Source: Yoonia sp. (GTDB lineage Bacteria > Pseudomonadota > Alphaproteobacteria > Rhodobacterales > Rhodobacteraceae). From it: 64,000 nt of DNA. A program made the translations under genes and the position numbers. Below, piece by piece: positions 52,177 to 62,569 of this stretch (its first letter is position 1; each line of letters opens with the position of its first letter). The stretch is taken from NCBI RefSeq assembly GCF_030731595.1, contig NZ_JANQTS010000098.1:1-64000 (forward strand), in the 5' to 3' direction. The notes beneath the pieces are model-generated. The model saw only the letters and a list, made by a program, of their open reading frames with translations, did not search any database and was not told the DNA's origin.

Positions 52177-53298
52177 TTGAGTAGGACGACTTTGCTTGGC
52201 CTGCTCCATGCGTCCTTGGGTTGTCGGAGGACCAGTTTGCATTTCAGCCGTGGCATAAGTGGCAAGCCCCTCATCCAGTTGCTTCATAAATACCTCGGCT
52301 TGTCCCGGACGATTGCCGAAGCAGCCACACAGACGGTGATCGTTCACCCCGAGCAAGAAATCTTCATAGAACAAGCGTTCCATCTCGACGGGCAACTTGA
52401 TCGGGTAACAAATGTCGCGAGCAATAGCTCTTGGGAACTTGAAAAGCAGCGGATGGCAAGCGGGGTCAAGGTACAAGGTCCGACACTTGCCTACCGGATT
52501 GATCACGGCGTTTTTTCGGCTGGGCGGCTCTACACCAACAGGGCCCAAGAAAAGCAGGGCGGCACGCAAAAACGCAAACCCTTCTGCGTCGTTACGGACG
52601 AATTGGATACCGCAGTACTTCCTCTTTCCTATTTTGCGACGATCTACTTTGGTCATATGGTTTTCGACGGCGGCGCAACTTCTCTGTCGGCCCCCAACTT
52701 CGGCGAAACCTACATCGATACCGCGGTTTCCAAAGGCATGACCGGACATGTGGCCCGCTACTGGGATCTTTTCGGCCTTAGCTACACAGCAGTCAAAGAT
52801 GTGCGCATTCGTCATGCTTGGGTTTTTGACGACCGCGGCATGAACAGCGACAAAGCCTCTCGGCTTCAGACAATGAGCGCCAAGGTACGCATGCTTCCAG
52901 GAATTCGGTCCGGACATGGTGTCTTTATGCGCCGGCGCGGATGGGGCGCCCATCGTGCGCCCGAGAACGAAGCAGAACTCGAAAATCACTTTGCGGCGCG
53001 GGGTTTCGATATCATTGATCCAAGTGAGCTGAGTGTCGATGAAATCGTGGCGAGTACGCGCGACGCAGAGGTTCTGGTAGGTGTCGAAGGAAGTGGAATG
53101 ACCCACGGCATGCTTGCCATGGCCCGGGGCACCACGATCATTATGATGTTTCCACCTTGGCGCCTGAACAACATGATGAAAGACTATGCCGATGGACTGG
53201 GGTTGCGCTATGGTTTTGTCGTAGGGACCGGCCAACACAACAATTACAGGATTGATCCCGACGAGATCCTACGGACCATCGAAGTGACAAGGAAATAG
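52177..53298 (+). CDS. Glycosyltransferase family 61 protein (start uncertain)
   Basis: Up to 373 residues of a DUF563/GT61 glycosyltransferase. The typical late motif is VGVEGSGMTHGMLAMARG (near residue 305), preceded by a variable N-terminal half. A TAG stop lies at 52171-52173, and the first usable codon is TTG at 52177 with no ribosome site; the first in-frame ATG comes only after some 90 residues. The start is therefore doubtful, and the gene may be 5'-truncated. It shares its layout with the next gene. Confidence 0.78.
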   Translation: MSRTTLLGLLHASLGCRRTSLHFSRGISGKPLIQLLHKYLGLSRTIAEAATQTVIVHPEQEIFIEQAFHLDGQLDRVTNVASNSSWELEKQRMASGVKVQGPTLAYRIDHGVFSAGRLYTNRAQEKQGGTQKRKPFCVVTDELDTAVLPLSYFATIYFGHMVFDGGATSLSAPNFGETYIDTAVSKGMTGHVARYWDLFGLSYTAVKDVRIRHAWVFDDRGMNSDKASRLQTMSAKVRMLPGIRSGHGVFMRRRGWGAHRAPENEAELENHFAARGFDIIDPSELSVDEIVASTRDAEVLVGVEGSGMTHGMLAMARGTTIIMMFPPWRLNNMMKDYADGLGLRYGFVVGTGQHNNYRIDPDEILRTIEVTRK

Positions 53299-53551
53299 CC
53301 GATAGCTTCAAATCACACGCTTCACCCGATGGGGTCGAAGTGAAGGTTTGCGTCATCCGGTTCCATCAGGAAGATCGCCCGCGCCGCCATCAGCTTGATC
53401 CTTCGTCGCGGTCAGACATGGGCGAACGTTTGATTGGGTGTCTGATCCACACGGGAACGGCAGCCGAAACCCTACAAGAATCACTATCGCAAATTCCAAC
53501 AAAATAAGGTATGAAGGTGCTTTAAGTGGATTTGGGTAAGTTGCTTTGAGC

Positions 53552-54622
53552 ATGTCGTTTTTGCCCGTCAGAAGTTGGGCACGCCAAAAATTTCTGCATT
53601 ATCGGACACTCGAGGACGATGCCGAAAAAGACATTTGTGTTGGGCAAAGCGAAGTCATGCCGCTTCCCAAGGCACTCTACTTGCAAGGCCAGTTCGACCT
53701 TGTCACTGGCACGCACAACATTTCTGACAGCATTGCCGACGAACTTGGCAAGGTCGTCGCACCAACCTTGGAAAACATCGACACACGCGCTTATCTGATC
53801 AGGAACGCAGTGATTGGCAATAACCGTGTGAGTACGGCGACAAGTATCAAGGATCTTTCGCTTCAACACGCAAACTCCAGACCGTTTCGTATCAATGAAG
53901 AACTGGACACTGCTGCGCTGTGTTCGACCTGGCAAGGCAATGATTATTTTGCTCATTTTCTGTTTGATGACGCTGCGATGTATCCATTGGCCCGAGATTT
54001 TGGTGAACCGTTCTTTTCCGGAATGGGCCTGCCCCGCACGGCGCATTGCATTGATTACTTGTCGCGATTCGGGTTTGCCTACGCAGAGAAAGAGCACATA
54101 TCTGTCCGCCAGTTATGGATGTTTCGTGATTTTTCCTTAGGGCCTGACAAGCGGCGGCGTCTGCAAGACATGGCTGCGCGAACAAAGGCTGCGCAACCTG
54201 CCGCCTCACCCTACCCAGGCGCTTTCATTCGCCGCGGCGTCAAAGGCCAAACACGAGAACTGGACAACGCCGCCGAGATTGAGGCTTGGTGCGCTGCTCA
54301 GGGCTTTGTGATTGTCGATCCGGAGCACCAAACCGTCGACGAAATCTGCGCCGCACTGAACGGTGTTCCGTTGATTATCGGGGTTGAAGGCAGTCACCTC
54401 GTGCACGGGCTGTTCAACATGGCTGAAGGGGGGACGATGATTTGCATCCAGCCCGCAGACCGGTTCAACGTGATCTTCCGCCATCTCTGCGCAGCATTGA
54501 ATTTGAGATGGGGATTTGTCGTGGCAAAAGGCACGATTGAAGGGTTCCACCTTGAATTGGATCACCTTAAGGCAACATTGGATCTGGTTCAGGAACCATC
54601 CGCATGCGACCGGACAATATGA
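53552..54622 (+). CDS. Glycosyltransferase family 61 protein
   Basis: A 356-residue GT61 protein related to its neighbour: QGQFDLVTG-like segment near residue 48, GAFIRRGVKG near residue 225 and IIGVEGSHLVHGLFNMAEGG near residue 272. An ATG at 53552 is used. The 3' end overlaps the aminotransferase start by 19 bases, so the two are coupled. It probably adds a pentose or other sugar to the polysaccharide. The 253 bases before it (53299-53551) show no gene. Confidence 0.85.
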   Translation: MSFLPVRSWARQKFLHYRTLEDDAEKDICVGQSEVMPLPKALYLQGQFDLVTGTHNISDSIADELGKVVAPTLENIDTRAYLIRNAVIGNNRVSTATSIKDLSLQHANSRPFRINEELDTAALCSTWQGNDYFAHFLFDDAAMYPLARDFGEPFFSGMGLPRTAHCIDYLSRFGFAYAEKEHISVRQLWMFRDFSLGPDKRRRLQDMAARTKAAQPAASPYPGAFIRRGVKGQTRELDNAAEIEAWCAAQGFVIVDPEHQTVDEICAALNGVPLIIGVEGSHLVHGLFNMAEGGTMICIQPADRFNVIFRHLCAALNLRWGFVVAKGTIEGFHLELDHLKATLDLVQEPSACDRTI

Positions 54623-55812
54623 TGAAGACGCCCAAGCCTGTTTCCATGTCTTCCGAAACCGTCCCTTTCAACACCATCGCAATCACCGGGAAAGAAACCG
54701 TGGTTCTCTCTCAAGTCCTCAGCGATGCCGCGTCCTTTGCTCAAGGAAAGCATCTGCGCAAGTGCTGTGACTGGTTCGAGCAGGAATTGGGATGTGCCCG
54801 TGCCCTGCTGACACCGTCAGGTACAGATTCCCTGGAAATGGCAGCGTTGCTTTTGAATATCAGCGCTGGCGATGAGGTCATCATGCCGTCCTACACCTTT
54901 GTGTCGACGGCGAACGCTTTCGTTCTGCGCGGCGCAAAGATCGTCTTTGTTGATATCCGTCCCGACACGATGAACATTGATGAAACCAAGATTGAGGCTG
55001 CCATCTCCGAACGCACCCGTGCGATCGTTCTGGTGCACTATGCCGGAGTGGCCTGCGATATGGATGCGATCATGGCGCTCGCACAGCACCATGGGATCGC
55101 TGTGGTCGAGGATGCGGCGCAAGCGGTCATGGCCAGTTGGCGCGGCAAACCGCTTGGGTCGATGGGGGTGGTCAGCGCCTTTTCGTTCCATGAAACCAAG
55201 AACCTCAGTTCGGGCGGCGAAGGCGGTTTGACGATCATCAACGATCCAGGACTTGCGGAACGGGCGGAGGTTATCCGCGAGAAAGGGACCAATCGCAGCA
55301 AATTCCTGCGCGGTCAGGTCGAGAAATACACTTGGGTCGATTTGGGTAGCTCTTTTCTGTTGAACGAGATCAGCGCGGCATTCCTTTGGGCGCATATAAT
55401 GGCGCGCGATGACATTCAGATGCGGCGCAAGACAATCCATGACCGCTATGGCAAAGAGCTTGCGGATCTGATCTCTGCGGGCCGGATTGAAGTGCAAGCC
55501 AATCCCGAAGGAACTGCGCACAATGCGCATATGTTTTATATCAAGTTGCGGGACCACGCTGAACGCAATGCGATGTCAGCATGGCTCAAGACCTGCGGAA
55601 TAACGGCCCCATTTCATTATTTGCCTTTGCATGCTTCGCAAGCCGGCCAGCGGTTTGGCCGCTTTCACGGAACAGACCTGTTTACAACAATCGAGAGCGG
55701 GCGAATTCTGAGGCTCCCGCTTTTCTATAACATGACAGACGCGCAACAGGCGCATGTGATTCAGGCAGTAAGAGATTTTTGGCAGCCGAATGGTCAACGG
55801 AAACTCATGTAA
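54604..55812 (+). CDS. DegT-type PLP aminotransferase, WecE-like (dTDP-4-keto-6-deoxyhexose)
   Basis: A 402-residue sugar aminotransferase. The internal aldimine lysine is K199 in SFHETKNLSSGGEGG, nearly the same as in E. coli WecE, and the PLP-nitrogen aspartate is D170 in VVEDAAQA. WecE makes dTDP-4-amino-4,6-dideoxygalactose from dTDP-4-keto-6-deoxyglucose, the product of RfbB encoded downstream. AGGAA precedes the ATG at 54604; starts at residues 6, 7 or 15 are possible. Confidence 0.88.
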   Translation: MRPDNMMKTPKPVSMSSETVPFNTIAITGKETVVLSQVLSDAASFAQGKHLRKCCDWFEQELGCARALLTPSGTDSLEMAALLLNISAGDEVIMPSYTFVSTANAFVLRGAKIVFVDIRPDTMNIDETKIEAAISERTRAIVLVHYAGVACDMDAIMALAQHHGIAVVEDAAQAVMASWRGKPLGSMGVVSAFSFHETKNLSSGGEGGLTIINDPGLAERAEVIREKGTNRSKFLRGQVEKYTWVDLGSSFLLNEISAAFLWAHIMARDDIQMRRKTIHDRYGKELADLISAGRIEVQANPEGTAHNAHMFYIKLRDHAERNAMSAWLKTCGITAPFHYLPLHASQAGQRFGRFHGTDLFTTIESGRILRLPLFYNMTDAQQAHVIQAVRDFWQPNGQRKLM

Positions 55813-55950
55813 TGACCCCCTAATCTGCCCTCTTTCGAAGACAAGGCAACAGTCTGCACACATCAGGCTGAATTCTGACAATCGGCGTGACTACAGCAAA
55901 GAGCCTTGCTACCACGGTCCTCGGTATAGTGCAGGTGTAGGAGGTCGTTC

Positions 55951-56520
55951 GTGCAAATTGAAAGCACAAAACTAGAAGGCGTGGTCATCATCACGCCACG
56001 ACGTTTTGCAGACAGCCGCGGTTTCTTTAGCGAAAGCTGGAGCAAGCGCCAAATGGCGGAACACGGGCTGGATCAGGACTGGGTCCAGGACAATCACTCG
56101 ATGTCGGACGAGGCCGGAACATTGCGCGGTTTGCACTATCAAAGCCCTCCACATGCCCAAGCAAAATTGGTGCGTTGTGGCCGTGGAGTCATTTTCGATG
56201 TCGCGGTTGATATCCGAAAAGGGTCCCCGACTTATGGCGCATGGGTTGGCGTCGAACTCAGCTACGAGAACGGCCGACAAATGCTTGTGCCTGCGGGCTT
56301 TCTGCATGGGTTTGTCACGCGCGCACCGCAGTCCGAAATCATCTACAAATGCTCTGACTATTATGCCCCGGAATGCGATGGCGCGATCCGCTATGATTGC
56401 CCGATGATCGGGATTGATTGGGGGTTGGGCGACACCAAACCGGCGCTTTCTGACAAAGACGCTGCTGCACCGACACTAGAAGGTTTCGATAGCCCCTTCA
56501 CTTATGGTGCAGCCCAATGA
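55951..56520 (+). CDS. rfbC: dTDP-4-dehydrorhamnose 3,5-epimerase
   Basis: A 189-residue cupin epimerase with the landmarks [27 protein letters not shown] and [10 protein letters not shown]. It begins with GTG, and AGGAGG lies six bases upstream, so the start is firm. First gene of rfbCBDA; it overlaps rfbB by four bases. Acts on dTDP-4-keto-6-deoxyglucose on the way to dTDP-rhamnose. Confidence 0.96.
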   Translation: MQIESTKLEGVVIITPRRFADSRGFFSESWSKRQMAEHGLDQDWVQDNHSMSDEAGTLRGLHYQSPPHAQAKLVRCGRGVIFDVAVDIRKGSPTYGAWVGVELSYENGRQMLVPAGFLHGFVTRAPQSEIIYKCSDYYAPECDGAIRYDCPMIGIDWGLGDTKPALSDKDAAAPTLEGFDSPFTYGAAQ

Positions 56521-57557
56521 AGCTGCTGGTCACAGGTGGTGCAGGCTTTATCGGCTCGGCCGTGGTGCGGCGCGCGATTGCACAAGGCCATAGCGTTGTT
56601 AATCTTGATGCGCTGACCTATGCGGCCTGTCTTGATAACGTAGCCGAAGTTGCCGAGAACCCGGCTTACACGTTCGAACACGCCAACATTTGTGACCGGG
56701 CCGCCCTTGACCGGATCTTTGCGCAGCACAAACCGGACGCCGTGATGCATCTGGCCGCAGAAAGCCATGTTGACCGGTCCATTGACGGGCCAGGCACATT
56801 TATTGAAACGAATATCACAGGCACATTCTGCTTGCTGGAGGCCGCGCGCAGCTATTGGCAGACCCAAGGCAAGCCGGATGGGTTCCGCTTTCACCATATC
56901 TCGACCGATGAGGTGTTCGGCTCGCTTGGCAGTACGGGTAAATTCACCGAAGACACGCCCTATGATCCGCGTAGCCCCTATTCAGCCTCCAAAGCTGCCT
57001 CGGACCATTTGGTGCGTGCTTGGGGCGAAACTTACGGGCTGCCGGTTCTGTTAACCAATTGCTCCAACAACTACGGCCCCTATCACTTCCCCGAAAAACT
57101 GGTGCCCGTTGTGATCCTGCGCGCCCTCGCCGGAGAGAAAATTCCGGTTTATGGCAAAGGCGAAAACGTCCGCGATTGGCTCTTTGTCGAAGACCACGCC
57201 GATGCGCTGTTGACGGTTCTGCAAAAAGGGGCTGTCGGGCGAAGCTATAACATCGGCGGCGAAAACGAGGCGCGCAACATTGATCTGGTCAAAATGATTT
57301 GCGCTATCCTTGATGAAAAACGTCCCAAGGATACGCCTTATGCCGCGCAAATCAGCTTTGTAGCGGACCGCCCCGGGCATGATTTGCGCTATGCGATTGA
57401 CCCTTCGCGGATGGTCAAAGAGCTCGGCTGGCACCCTTCTGTGACCCTGTCACAGGGACTAGAGAAAACCGTGCAGTGGTATCTGGACAATGAAGCTTGG
57501 TGGCGGGCGTTGCAATCGCGCAAGGGGGTCGGACAACGGCTTGGAGTGAACGCGTGA
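56517..57557 (+). CDS. rfbB: dTDP-glucose 4,6-dehydratase
   Basis: A 346-residue extended SDR. NAD motif [11 protein letters not shown] at the N-terminus, catalytic [10 protein letters not shown] (Asp/Glu acid-base pair) and [10 protein letters not shown]. It produces dTDP-4-keto-6-deoxyglucose, the branch point for both RfbC/RfbD and the WecE-like enzyme. Coupled to rfbC by ATGA and to rfbD by GTGA overlaps. Confidence 0.97.
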   Translation: MKLLVTGGAGFIGSAVVRRAIAQGHSVVNLDALTYAACLDNVAEVAENPAYTFEHANICDRAALDRIFAQHKPDAVMHLAAESHVDRSIDGPGTFIETNITGTFCLLEAARSYWQTQGKPDGFRFHHISTDEVFGSLGSTGKFTEDTPYDPRSPYSASKAASDHLVRAWGETYGLPVLLTNCSNNYGPYHFPEKLVPVVILRALAGEKIPVYGKGENVRDWLFVEDHADALLTVLQKGAVGRSYNIGGENEARNIDLVKMICAILDEKRPKDTPYAAQISFVADRPGHDLRYAIDPSRMVKELGWHPSVTLSQGLEKTVQWYLDNEAWWRALQSRKGVGQRLGVNA

Positions 57558-58402
57558 CAGTTCTCGTCTTTGGTCAAACGGGGCAAGTGGCCCGTGAATT
57601 GTCCCTTTATCCAGAGGTCCTTTGTCTCGGTCGGGCAATCGCAGACCTGACCAAACCAGAGGTCTGCGCCGCCGTTATTGCGGACTCTGACGCGACCAGC
57701 GTCATCAATGCTGCGGCCTATACAGCCGTCGATAAAGCACAAGACGAGGGCGACCTTGCGCATATTGTGAATGCCTTGGCTCCCTCTGCGATGGCACGCG
57801 CTTGTGCAGACAAGGGCGTGCCCTTTGTCCAAATCTCGACCGATTATGTCTTTGACGGGAGCGGCACACGGCCCTGGAAACCCGATGATGCGACAGGGCC
57901 TTTAGGGATCTATGGCACCACAAAGCTGGCGGGTGAACAAGGCGTGCGGGGTGCAGGCGGGACGCATGCAATCTTGCGCACCTCTTGGGTGTTTTCGGCG
58001 CATGGACAGAATTTTGTGAAAACCATGCTGCGGCTTGGGATGGTGAAGGATACGCTGTCTGTCGTCGCAGACCAAATCGGCGGACCGACCTCGGCGCGGG
58101 CGATTGCAGGCGCCACTTTGCAGATCGCACAGACGCTTTCCCAAGACCCTGATCGGTCAGGAACATATCACTTTTCAGGCACACCCGATGTCAGCTGGGC
58201 CGATTTCGCGCGCACAATCTTTGCGAAGGCAGGGATGCTCTGTACAGTGTCCGATATCCCGACCACTGCCTATCCAACGCCGGCGGAACGCCCCAAGAAC
58301 TCACGGCTGGATTGCACGACAACACGCGAGACCTTCGGTCTTGACCAAAGCGACTGGCGCCTTGAACTTGATCGGGTCCTCGCTGATCTCGATGCCGGCT
58401 AA
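57554..58402 (+). CDS. rfbD: dTDP-4-dehydrorhamnose reductase
   Basis: A 282-residue SDR, last step to dTDP-L-rhamnose. The NAD(P) motif [10 protein letters not shown] opens the protein; [10 protein letters not shown] and YGTTKLAGE are the family core with the catalytic tyrosine and lysine. The start is GTG at 57554 within the rfbB stop (GTGA), which fits [11 protein letters not shown]; an upstream in-frame start at 57497 would extend into rfbB. Confidence 0.95.
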   Translation: MTVLVFGQTGQVARELSLYPEVLCLGRAIADLTKPEVCAAVIADSDATSVINAAAYTAVDKAQDEGDLAHIVNALAPSAMARACADKGVPFVQISTDYVFDGSGTRPWKPDDATGPLGIYGTTKLAGEQGVRGAGGTHAILRTSWVFSAHGQNFVKTMLRLGMVKDTLSVVADQIGGPTSARAIAGATLQIAQTLSQDPDRSGTYHFSGTPDVSWADFARTIFAKAGMLCTVSDIPTTAYPTPAERPKNSRLDCTTTRETFGLDQSDWRLELDRVLADLDAG

Positions 58403-58417
58403 AACGAAGGAAAGAAA

Positions 58418-59299
58418 ATGACGCAGCGCAAAGGGATTATTCTGGCCGGTGGGTCAGGCACACGGCTCTATCCGATCACCCTTGGCGTGTCCAAACAGCT
58501 TTTGCCGATCTACGACAAGCCAATGATATACTACCCTTTGTCGGTGCTGATGCTGGCCGGCATTCGCGAGATCGCGATCATTACCACCCCGCAGGATCAA
58601 GAGCAGTTTCAGCGGCTCTTGGGGGATGGATCACAATTCGGGGTGACCTTCACCTATATCGTGCAACCATCACCTGACGGGTTGGCACAGGCCTTCATTC
58701 TCGCCGAAGGCTTTTTGGATGGCGCACCCTCTGCACTGATTTTGGGCGATAACATCTTTTTCGGGCATGGCCTGCCCGAACTGCTGGCAGAGGCCGATGG
58801 CCAAACAGTCGGTGCCAGCGTCTTTGGCTATCAGGTCGCCGACCCGCAGCGATACGGCGTTGTGGATTTTGACAGCGCTGGCACCGTCCGTGGCATCATC
58901 GAAAAGCCTGAGGTACCGCCGTCAAACCAAGCGGTCACAGGCCTTTATTTTGTCGACGGCACAGCGCCCCAGAAAGCGCATGCCGTGACACCCTCGGCCC
59001 GCGGTGAATTGGAGATCACGTCTTTGCTTGATATCTATCTTGCAGAAGGAAATTTGCGGGTACAGCGTATGGGGCGCGGCTATGCTTGGCTTGATACTGG
59101 CACCCATGCGAGCCTTCTCGATGCAGGGAACTTTGTGCGCACAATCGAGGAACGCCAGGGCCAACAGATCGGCAGCCCCGAAGAGATCGCGTTTCTCCTT
59201 GGCTGGGTTTCGTCCGAAGCCCTGATCAAGGAAGCGGATAAATATGCCAAGAACGGATACGGGCTTTACCTCACCAATCTGGCCGAGCAATCAAAGTGA
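58418..59299 (+). CDS. rfbA: Glucose-1-phosphate thymidylyltransferase
   Basis: A 293-residue nucleotidyltransferase making dTDP-glucose. Motif LAGGSGTRLYPIT (residues 11-23), then YDKPMIYYPLSVLMLAGI and LGDNIFFGHG. Usual length for RfbA/RmlA. Fifteen bases after rfbD, closing the rfbCBDA operon; GAAGGAAAG lies before its ATG. Confidence 0.97.
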   Translation: MTQRKGIILAGGSGTRLYPITLGVSKQLLPIYDKPMIYYPLSVLMLAGIREIAIITTPQDQEQFQRLLGDGSQFGVTFTYIVQPSPDGLAQAFILAEGFLDGAPSALILGDNIFFGHGLPELLAEADGQTVGASVFGYQVADPQRYGVVDFDSAGTVRGIIEKPEVPPSNQAVTGLYFVDGTAPQKAHAVTPSARGELEITSLLDIYLAEGNLRVQRMGRGYAWLDTGTHASLLDAGNFVRTIEERQGQQIGSPEEIAFLLGWVSSEALIKEADKYAKNGYGLYLTNLAEQSK

Positions 59300-59337
59300 G
59301 AACCGGTTCCAGGAAAGTTGACGGAAAAAATCATTCA

Positions 59338-61836
59338 ATGAACTTCTTTTTGCCCAAGATCGTCGTCGTTGCAGCACTCTGCTTGATGGTGACTGGCTGT
59401 TACAAGTCTTCTGAAGAACGTGCAGCGGAGCATTTCGAAAGCGGGCTGAAGCTGGTGGAAAATGGCGATCTGCCCCGCGCGATGGTCGAATTCCGCAACA
59501 CTCTGAAGTATGATGAAGACAACCTCGAAGCCTTTCGACAGATGGCTCGCGCACATCTGGCGCTGGATGAAATACCCGCTGCCTATGGGGCCTATTTGCG
59601 CGTTGTAGAACAAGCGCCGGAAGATGTGGAAGGCCGTATCGCCCTGAGTGAGCTGGCTTTTGAATGGGAAAACTGGGAGGAATTCGAACGCCACAGTGAC
59701 AAGTTGGCGGAAGTCGGAAGTGACCTGCCAAGGGCAGGCGCGATCGCGATTGGTGTAGCGTTTCGGCAGGCGTCGCATGAGGGCGATGATCCGGCGATAA
59801 ATGCCCTGATCACCCGGGCAGAGGATCTTGCGCTGATCTTGCCGGAGAGCGTTATCCTGCAGCGGATCCGGATTGATGGTTACGTCAAATCGGGGAGGTA
59901 TGATGCGGCGCTAGCGGTCCTCGACGCAAGCCTTGCACGCACTCCGCGCGATCTTGATCTTTATCTGACAAAACTGGGTCTCTTGGACCGTCTGAATGAT
60001 CCTGCTGAGTTGGAAGCGACACTGAGCGCGATGTTGGCGAATTTTCCCGAAAACCAGACAGCCAAAGAAACATATCTGCGCTTTCTCGTCCTGCGAGAGC
60101 GTTTGCCGGATGCAGAGGCGTTCTTGGAACAGAATCTTGCCAGCGTTGCACCCGAAGAGCAAAACGGAGCGTTCTTTGGTCTGATCACCTTCCTGCGTGA
60201 AACCAAAGGTGATGACTTCGCTTTGGCCCGTATTGATGCAGCTCTTGCAGGAGAGCAGGCTCAAAACCAGATCCTGCAGACACTTCGCGCGACATTGATC
60301 TTTGAGATGGGTCAACGGGATGAAGCCATCACTGCAATCACTGCCATCCTTGCGGCAGAGCCCAGAACGATGACCGAGGCCGAGGTGCGCGAAACAAACG
60401 TCACCTTGGCAAAAATGCACTTGGCCAACGGCTTTGACGCTGGTGGGCGAGAGATAATTCAAAGCGTACTGGCCGAAGAACCGGGACTTGTCAGTGCGCT
60501 CAAGGTGCAAGCGGCGTGGCTGATCGAAGACGACGATACAACCGCTGCAATCAACAACCTCCGTCTGGTGCTGGACAGCCAGCCTGATGATGTTGACGCG
60601 ATGGTACTTATGGCCAACGCCTACCAGCGCGCAGGAAATCAGGATTTGCGTCGGGAGTTCTTGGCGCGCGCAACAGAAGCGTCGAACAACGCACCGCGTT
60701 ATGCTTTGCTGCTTGGCCTTGCACTCATGGACCAAGACCAACTCTTGCAAGCCGAAAGCGCGTTGATTTCGTCACTCAGGCTTGCGCCTGGGCATGTGGA
60801 AATACTCAAAACACTGGGGCAGATTTATCTCCGGCTTGACGATCTGCCGCGCAGTGATCACGTGGCCAGAACACTGGCAAAAATCGAGACAGACCAGGCG
60901 CAAATCGCTGCCCGAACACTAAACGCCGAGCTGGTTGGACGCAGACTGGGTGTCGATGAGGCTTTGCAATATCTCGAACAGCAATCTGCACAAGACGGTG
61001 ACGCAACAGCATCGACCTTGACGATCATCCAGGCCCAGCTCCGAACAGGCCGCTTGGCTGAAGCGATGGACACAGCCAGGAACGCCTTGGAAACAAACCC
61101 GAATGATCTGAGCCTGCGGAGCGCCCTCGCGCTTAGTTATGCCAGCGCGGGTGATTTTGAGGCTGCAGAAAACGAATACAGGGGGCTGATTACATCCCAC
61201 CCTGAGGCGATCGAACCTTACTTGCAGCTGGCACGGATCAAAGCGGCTCAAGGTGCCTTTGGCGCAAGCGCCGCCGCTGTTGAAGAAGGGCTTTCTGCCA
61301 TCCCGGATGCACCAGAGCTTTTGTGGGCCAAGGCCTCCTATCTCGAGCAACAAGGTGATATCGCGGGCGCGATTGCTGTCTATGGAACGCTTTATGCGCG
61401 TGATTCAGGCAGCGTGATCATTGCCAATAATCTGGCAAGTCTATTGATTTCTTTTAGCGATGACACAGAAAGCCTCGCGCGCGCTGAAACCATTGCCCGA
61501 CGCTTGAATGGAACAGACATACCGGCATTTCAGGATACCTATGGCTACATTCAATTTCGGCGCGGCAACTTGCAAGAGGCGCTCGCCTATCTAGAGCCGG
61601 CGGCCGCCGGTCTGCCAAACGACCCCGTTGTGCAGTTCCATTTGGGTGAGGTTTATGCGGCACTTGATCGCCCGTCCGAAGCGCTTGGCAAACTGCGTGT
61701 GGCCCGCGATATCGCTCAATCCTGGGGCAATCAGGACCTTGTCGTCAAAATAGCTGAGCAGATCAATCTCATTGAGGCTTTGCAAGAAGGCGAAGGACAA
61801 AGTATTAATGGACTGGAAGCAGAAAAAGTGAAGTGA
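59338..61836 (+). CDS. Large TPR lipoprotein, PrsT-like (EPS/exosortase-associated type)
   Basis: An 832-residue protein with a lipoprotein signal (LCLMVTGC, cysteine near residue 21) followed by tetratricopeptide repeats along nearly the whole length (for example AEHFESGLKLVENGDLPRAM, and LPRSDHVARTLAKIE). This build, size and lipobox match the PEP-CTERM-associated TPR lipoprotein PrsT. The start at 59338 places the signal peptide correctly; the in-frame start at 59296 would bury it. Likely a periplasmic or outer-membrane-linked scaffold for polysaccharide assembly. Confidence 0.8.
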   Translation: MNFFLPKIVVVAALCLMVTGCYKSSEERAAEHFESGLKLVENGDLPRAMVEFRNTLKYDEDNLEAFRQMARAHLALDEIPAAYGAYLRVVEQAPEDVEGRIALSELAFEWENWEEFERHSDKLAEVGSDLPRAGAIAIGVAFRQASHEGDDPAINALITRAEDLALILPESVILQRIRIDGYVKSGRYDAALAVLDASLARTPRDLDLYLTKLGLLDRLNDPAELEATLSAMLANFPENQTAKETYLRFLVLRERLPDAEAFLEQNLASVAPEEQNGAFFGLITFLRETKGDDFALARIDAALAGEQAQNQILQTLRATLIFEMGQRDEAITAITAILAAEPRTMTEAEVRETNVTLAKMHLANGFDAGGREIIQSVLAEEPGLVSALKVQAAWLIEDDDTTAAINNLRLVLDSQPDDVDAMVLMANAYQRAGNQDLRREFLARATEASNNAPRYALLLGLALMDQDQLLQAESALISSLRLAPGHVEILKTLGQIYLRLDDLPRSDHVARTLAKIETDQAQIAARTLNAELVGRRLGVDEALQYLEQQSAQDGDATASTLTIIQAQLRTGRLAEAMDTARNALETNPNDLSLRSALALSYASAGDFEAAENEYRGLITSHPEAIEPYLQLARIKAAQGAFGASAAAVEEGLSAIPDAPELLWAKASYLEQQGDIAGAIAVYGTLYARDSGSVIIANNLASLLISFSDDTESLARAETIARRLNGTDIPAFQDTYGYIQFRRGNLQEALAYLEPAAAGLPNDPVVQFHLGEVYAALDRPSEALGKLRVARDIAQSWGNQDLVVKIAEQINLIEALQEGEGQSINGLEAEKVK

Positions 61837-61948
61837 TTTAAAGGCTCATTCTTTCGTATTTGCGAGATAGCTTTATAAGGACTCGTAAGAGTGACCGTGT
61901 CGATCGACGGATGTCGTGAAGATTTAGTTAAACAAGTTGGGGTTTGCC

Positions 61949-62542
61949 ATGAAAAATATTCTGATCCTCCTGTGGGGCTTGCTGTTAGCGGCCACCATGT
62001 CCCACGCGCAAAGCGAGTACCGGGTTCAACCGGGTGACTCCCTTCAAATTGAGGTGCTCGAGGACTCGAGCTTGGACCGTGTCGTCCTCGTAACTCCGGA
62101 TGGTCGCTTTGCCTTTCCTTTCGCTGGATCTTTGCCTGCATCAGGGCGGACGATCGATCAGATTCGCAGAACGATCATCGCCAGCATTCAAGAAAACTTT
62201 GCGGCTGAACCCACGGTTTTCGTCTCTGTCGCAGCGCTCAACCCAGAGGAAGAAGAGCCTGACACAATCAACGTGTATTTTATGGGTGAGGTCAACACAC
62301 CCGGCCTGCGCGAAGTCGTACCTGGCACGACATTTCTTCAGGGGCTTTCCCAAGCAGGTGGTCTGACAAGCTTTGCCGCAACCAAGCGCGTGCAACTGCG
62401 CCGGACGAACCATCATACCGGTGAGCAAACGCTCAGCACGATCAACTACAAAGCGCTCTCTGAGGGCGCCGGGCTAAGCCAGTCCATCGTCTTGCGAGAA
62501 GGCGATGTGATCTTGGTCCCAGAACGCGGTCTATTCGAATAA
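61949..62542 (+). CDS. Polysaccharide export protein, Wza type (short)
   Basis: A 197-residue protein with a Sec signal (MKNILILLWGLLLAATMSHA) and no lipobox cysteine. The Poly_export domain begins YRVQPGDSLQIEVLEDSS, and an SLBB-like domain follows (VYFMGEVNTPGLREVVPGTT). Much shorter than E. coli Wza (379 aa) and like the export proteins of exosortase-linked EPS loci. It would form the outer-membrane exit with partners not yet seen in the window. Confidence 0.88.
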   Translation: MKNILILLWGLLLAATMSHAQSEYRVQPGDSLQIEVLEDSSLDRVVLVTPDGRFAFPFAGSLPASGRTIDQIRRTIIASIQENFAAEPTVFVSVAALNPEEEEPDTINVYFMGEVNTPGLREVVPGTTFLQGLSQAGGLTSFAATKRVQLRRTNHHTGEQTLSTINYKALSEGAGLSQSIVLREGDVILVPERGLFE

Positions 62543-62569
62543 GCTGGCACGGCCAGAACTGGGGGCGAC

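Noticed and set aside
52141-53238. A 365-residue minus-strand frame opposite the first GT61 gene, tempting because the plus-strand gene lacks a good start
   Set aside because: The plus-strand product carries GT61 motifs and resembles its neighbour; the minus product has no recognisable features.
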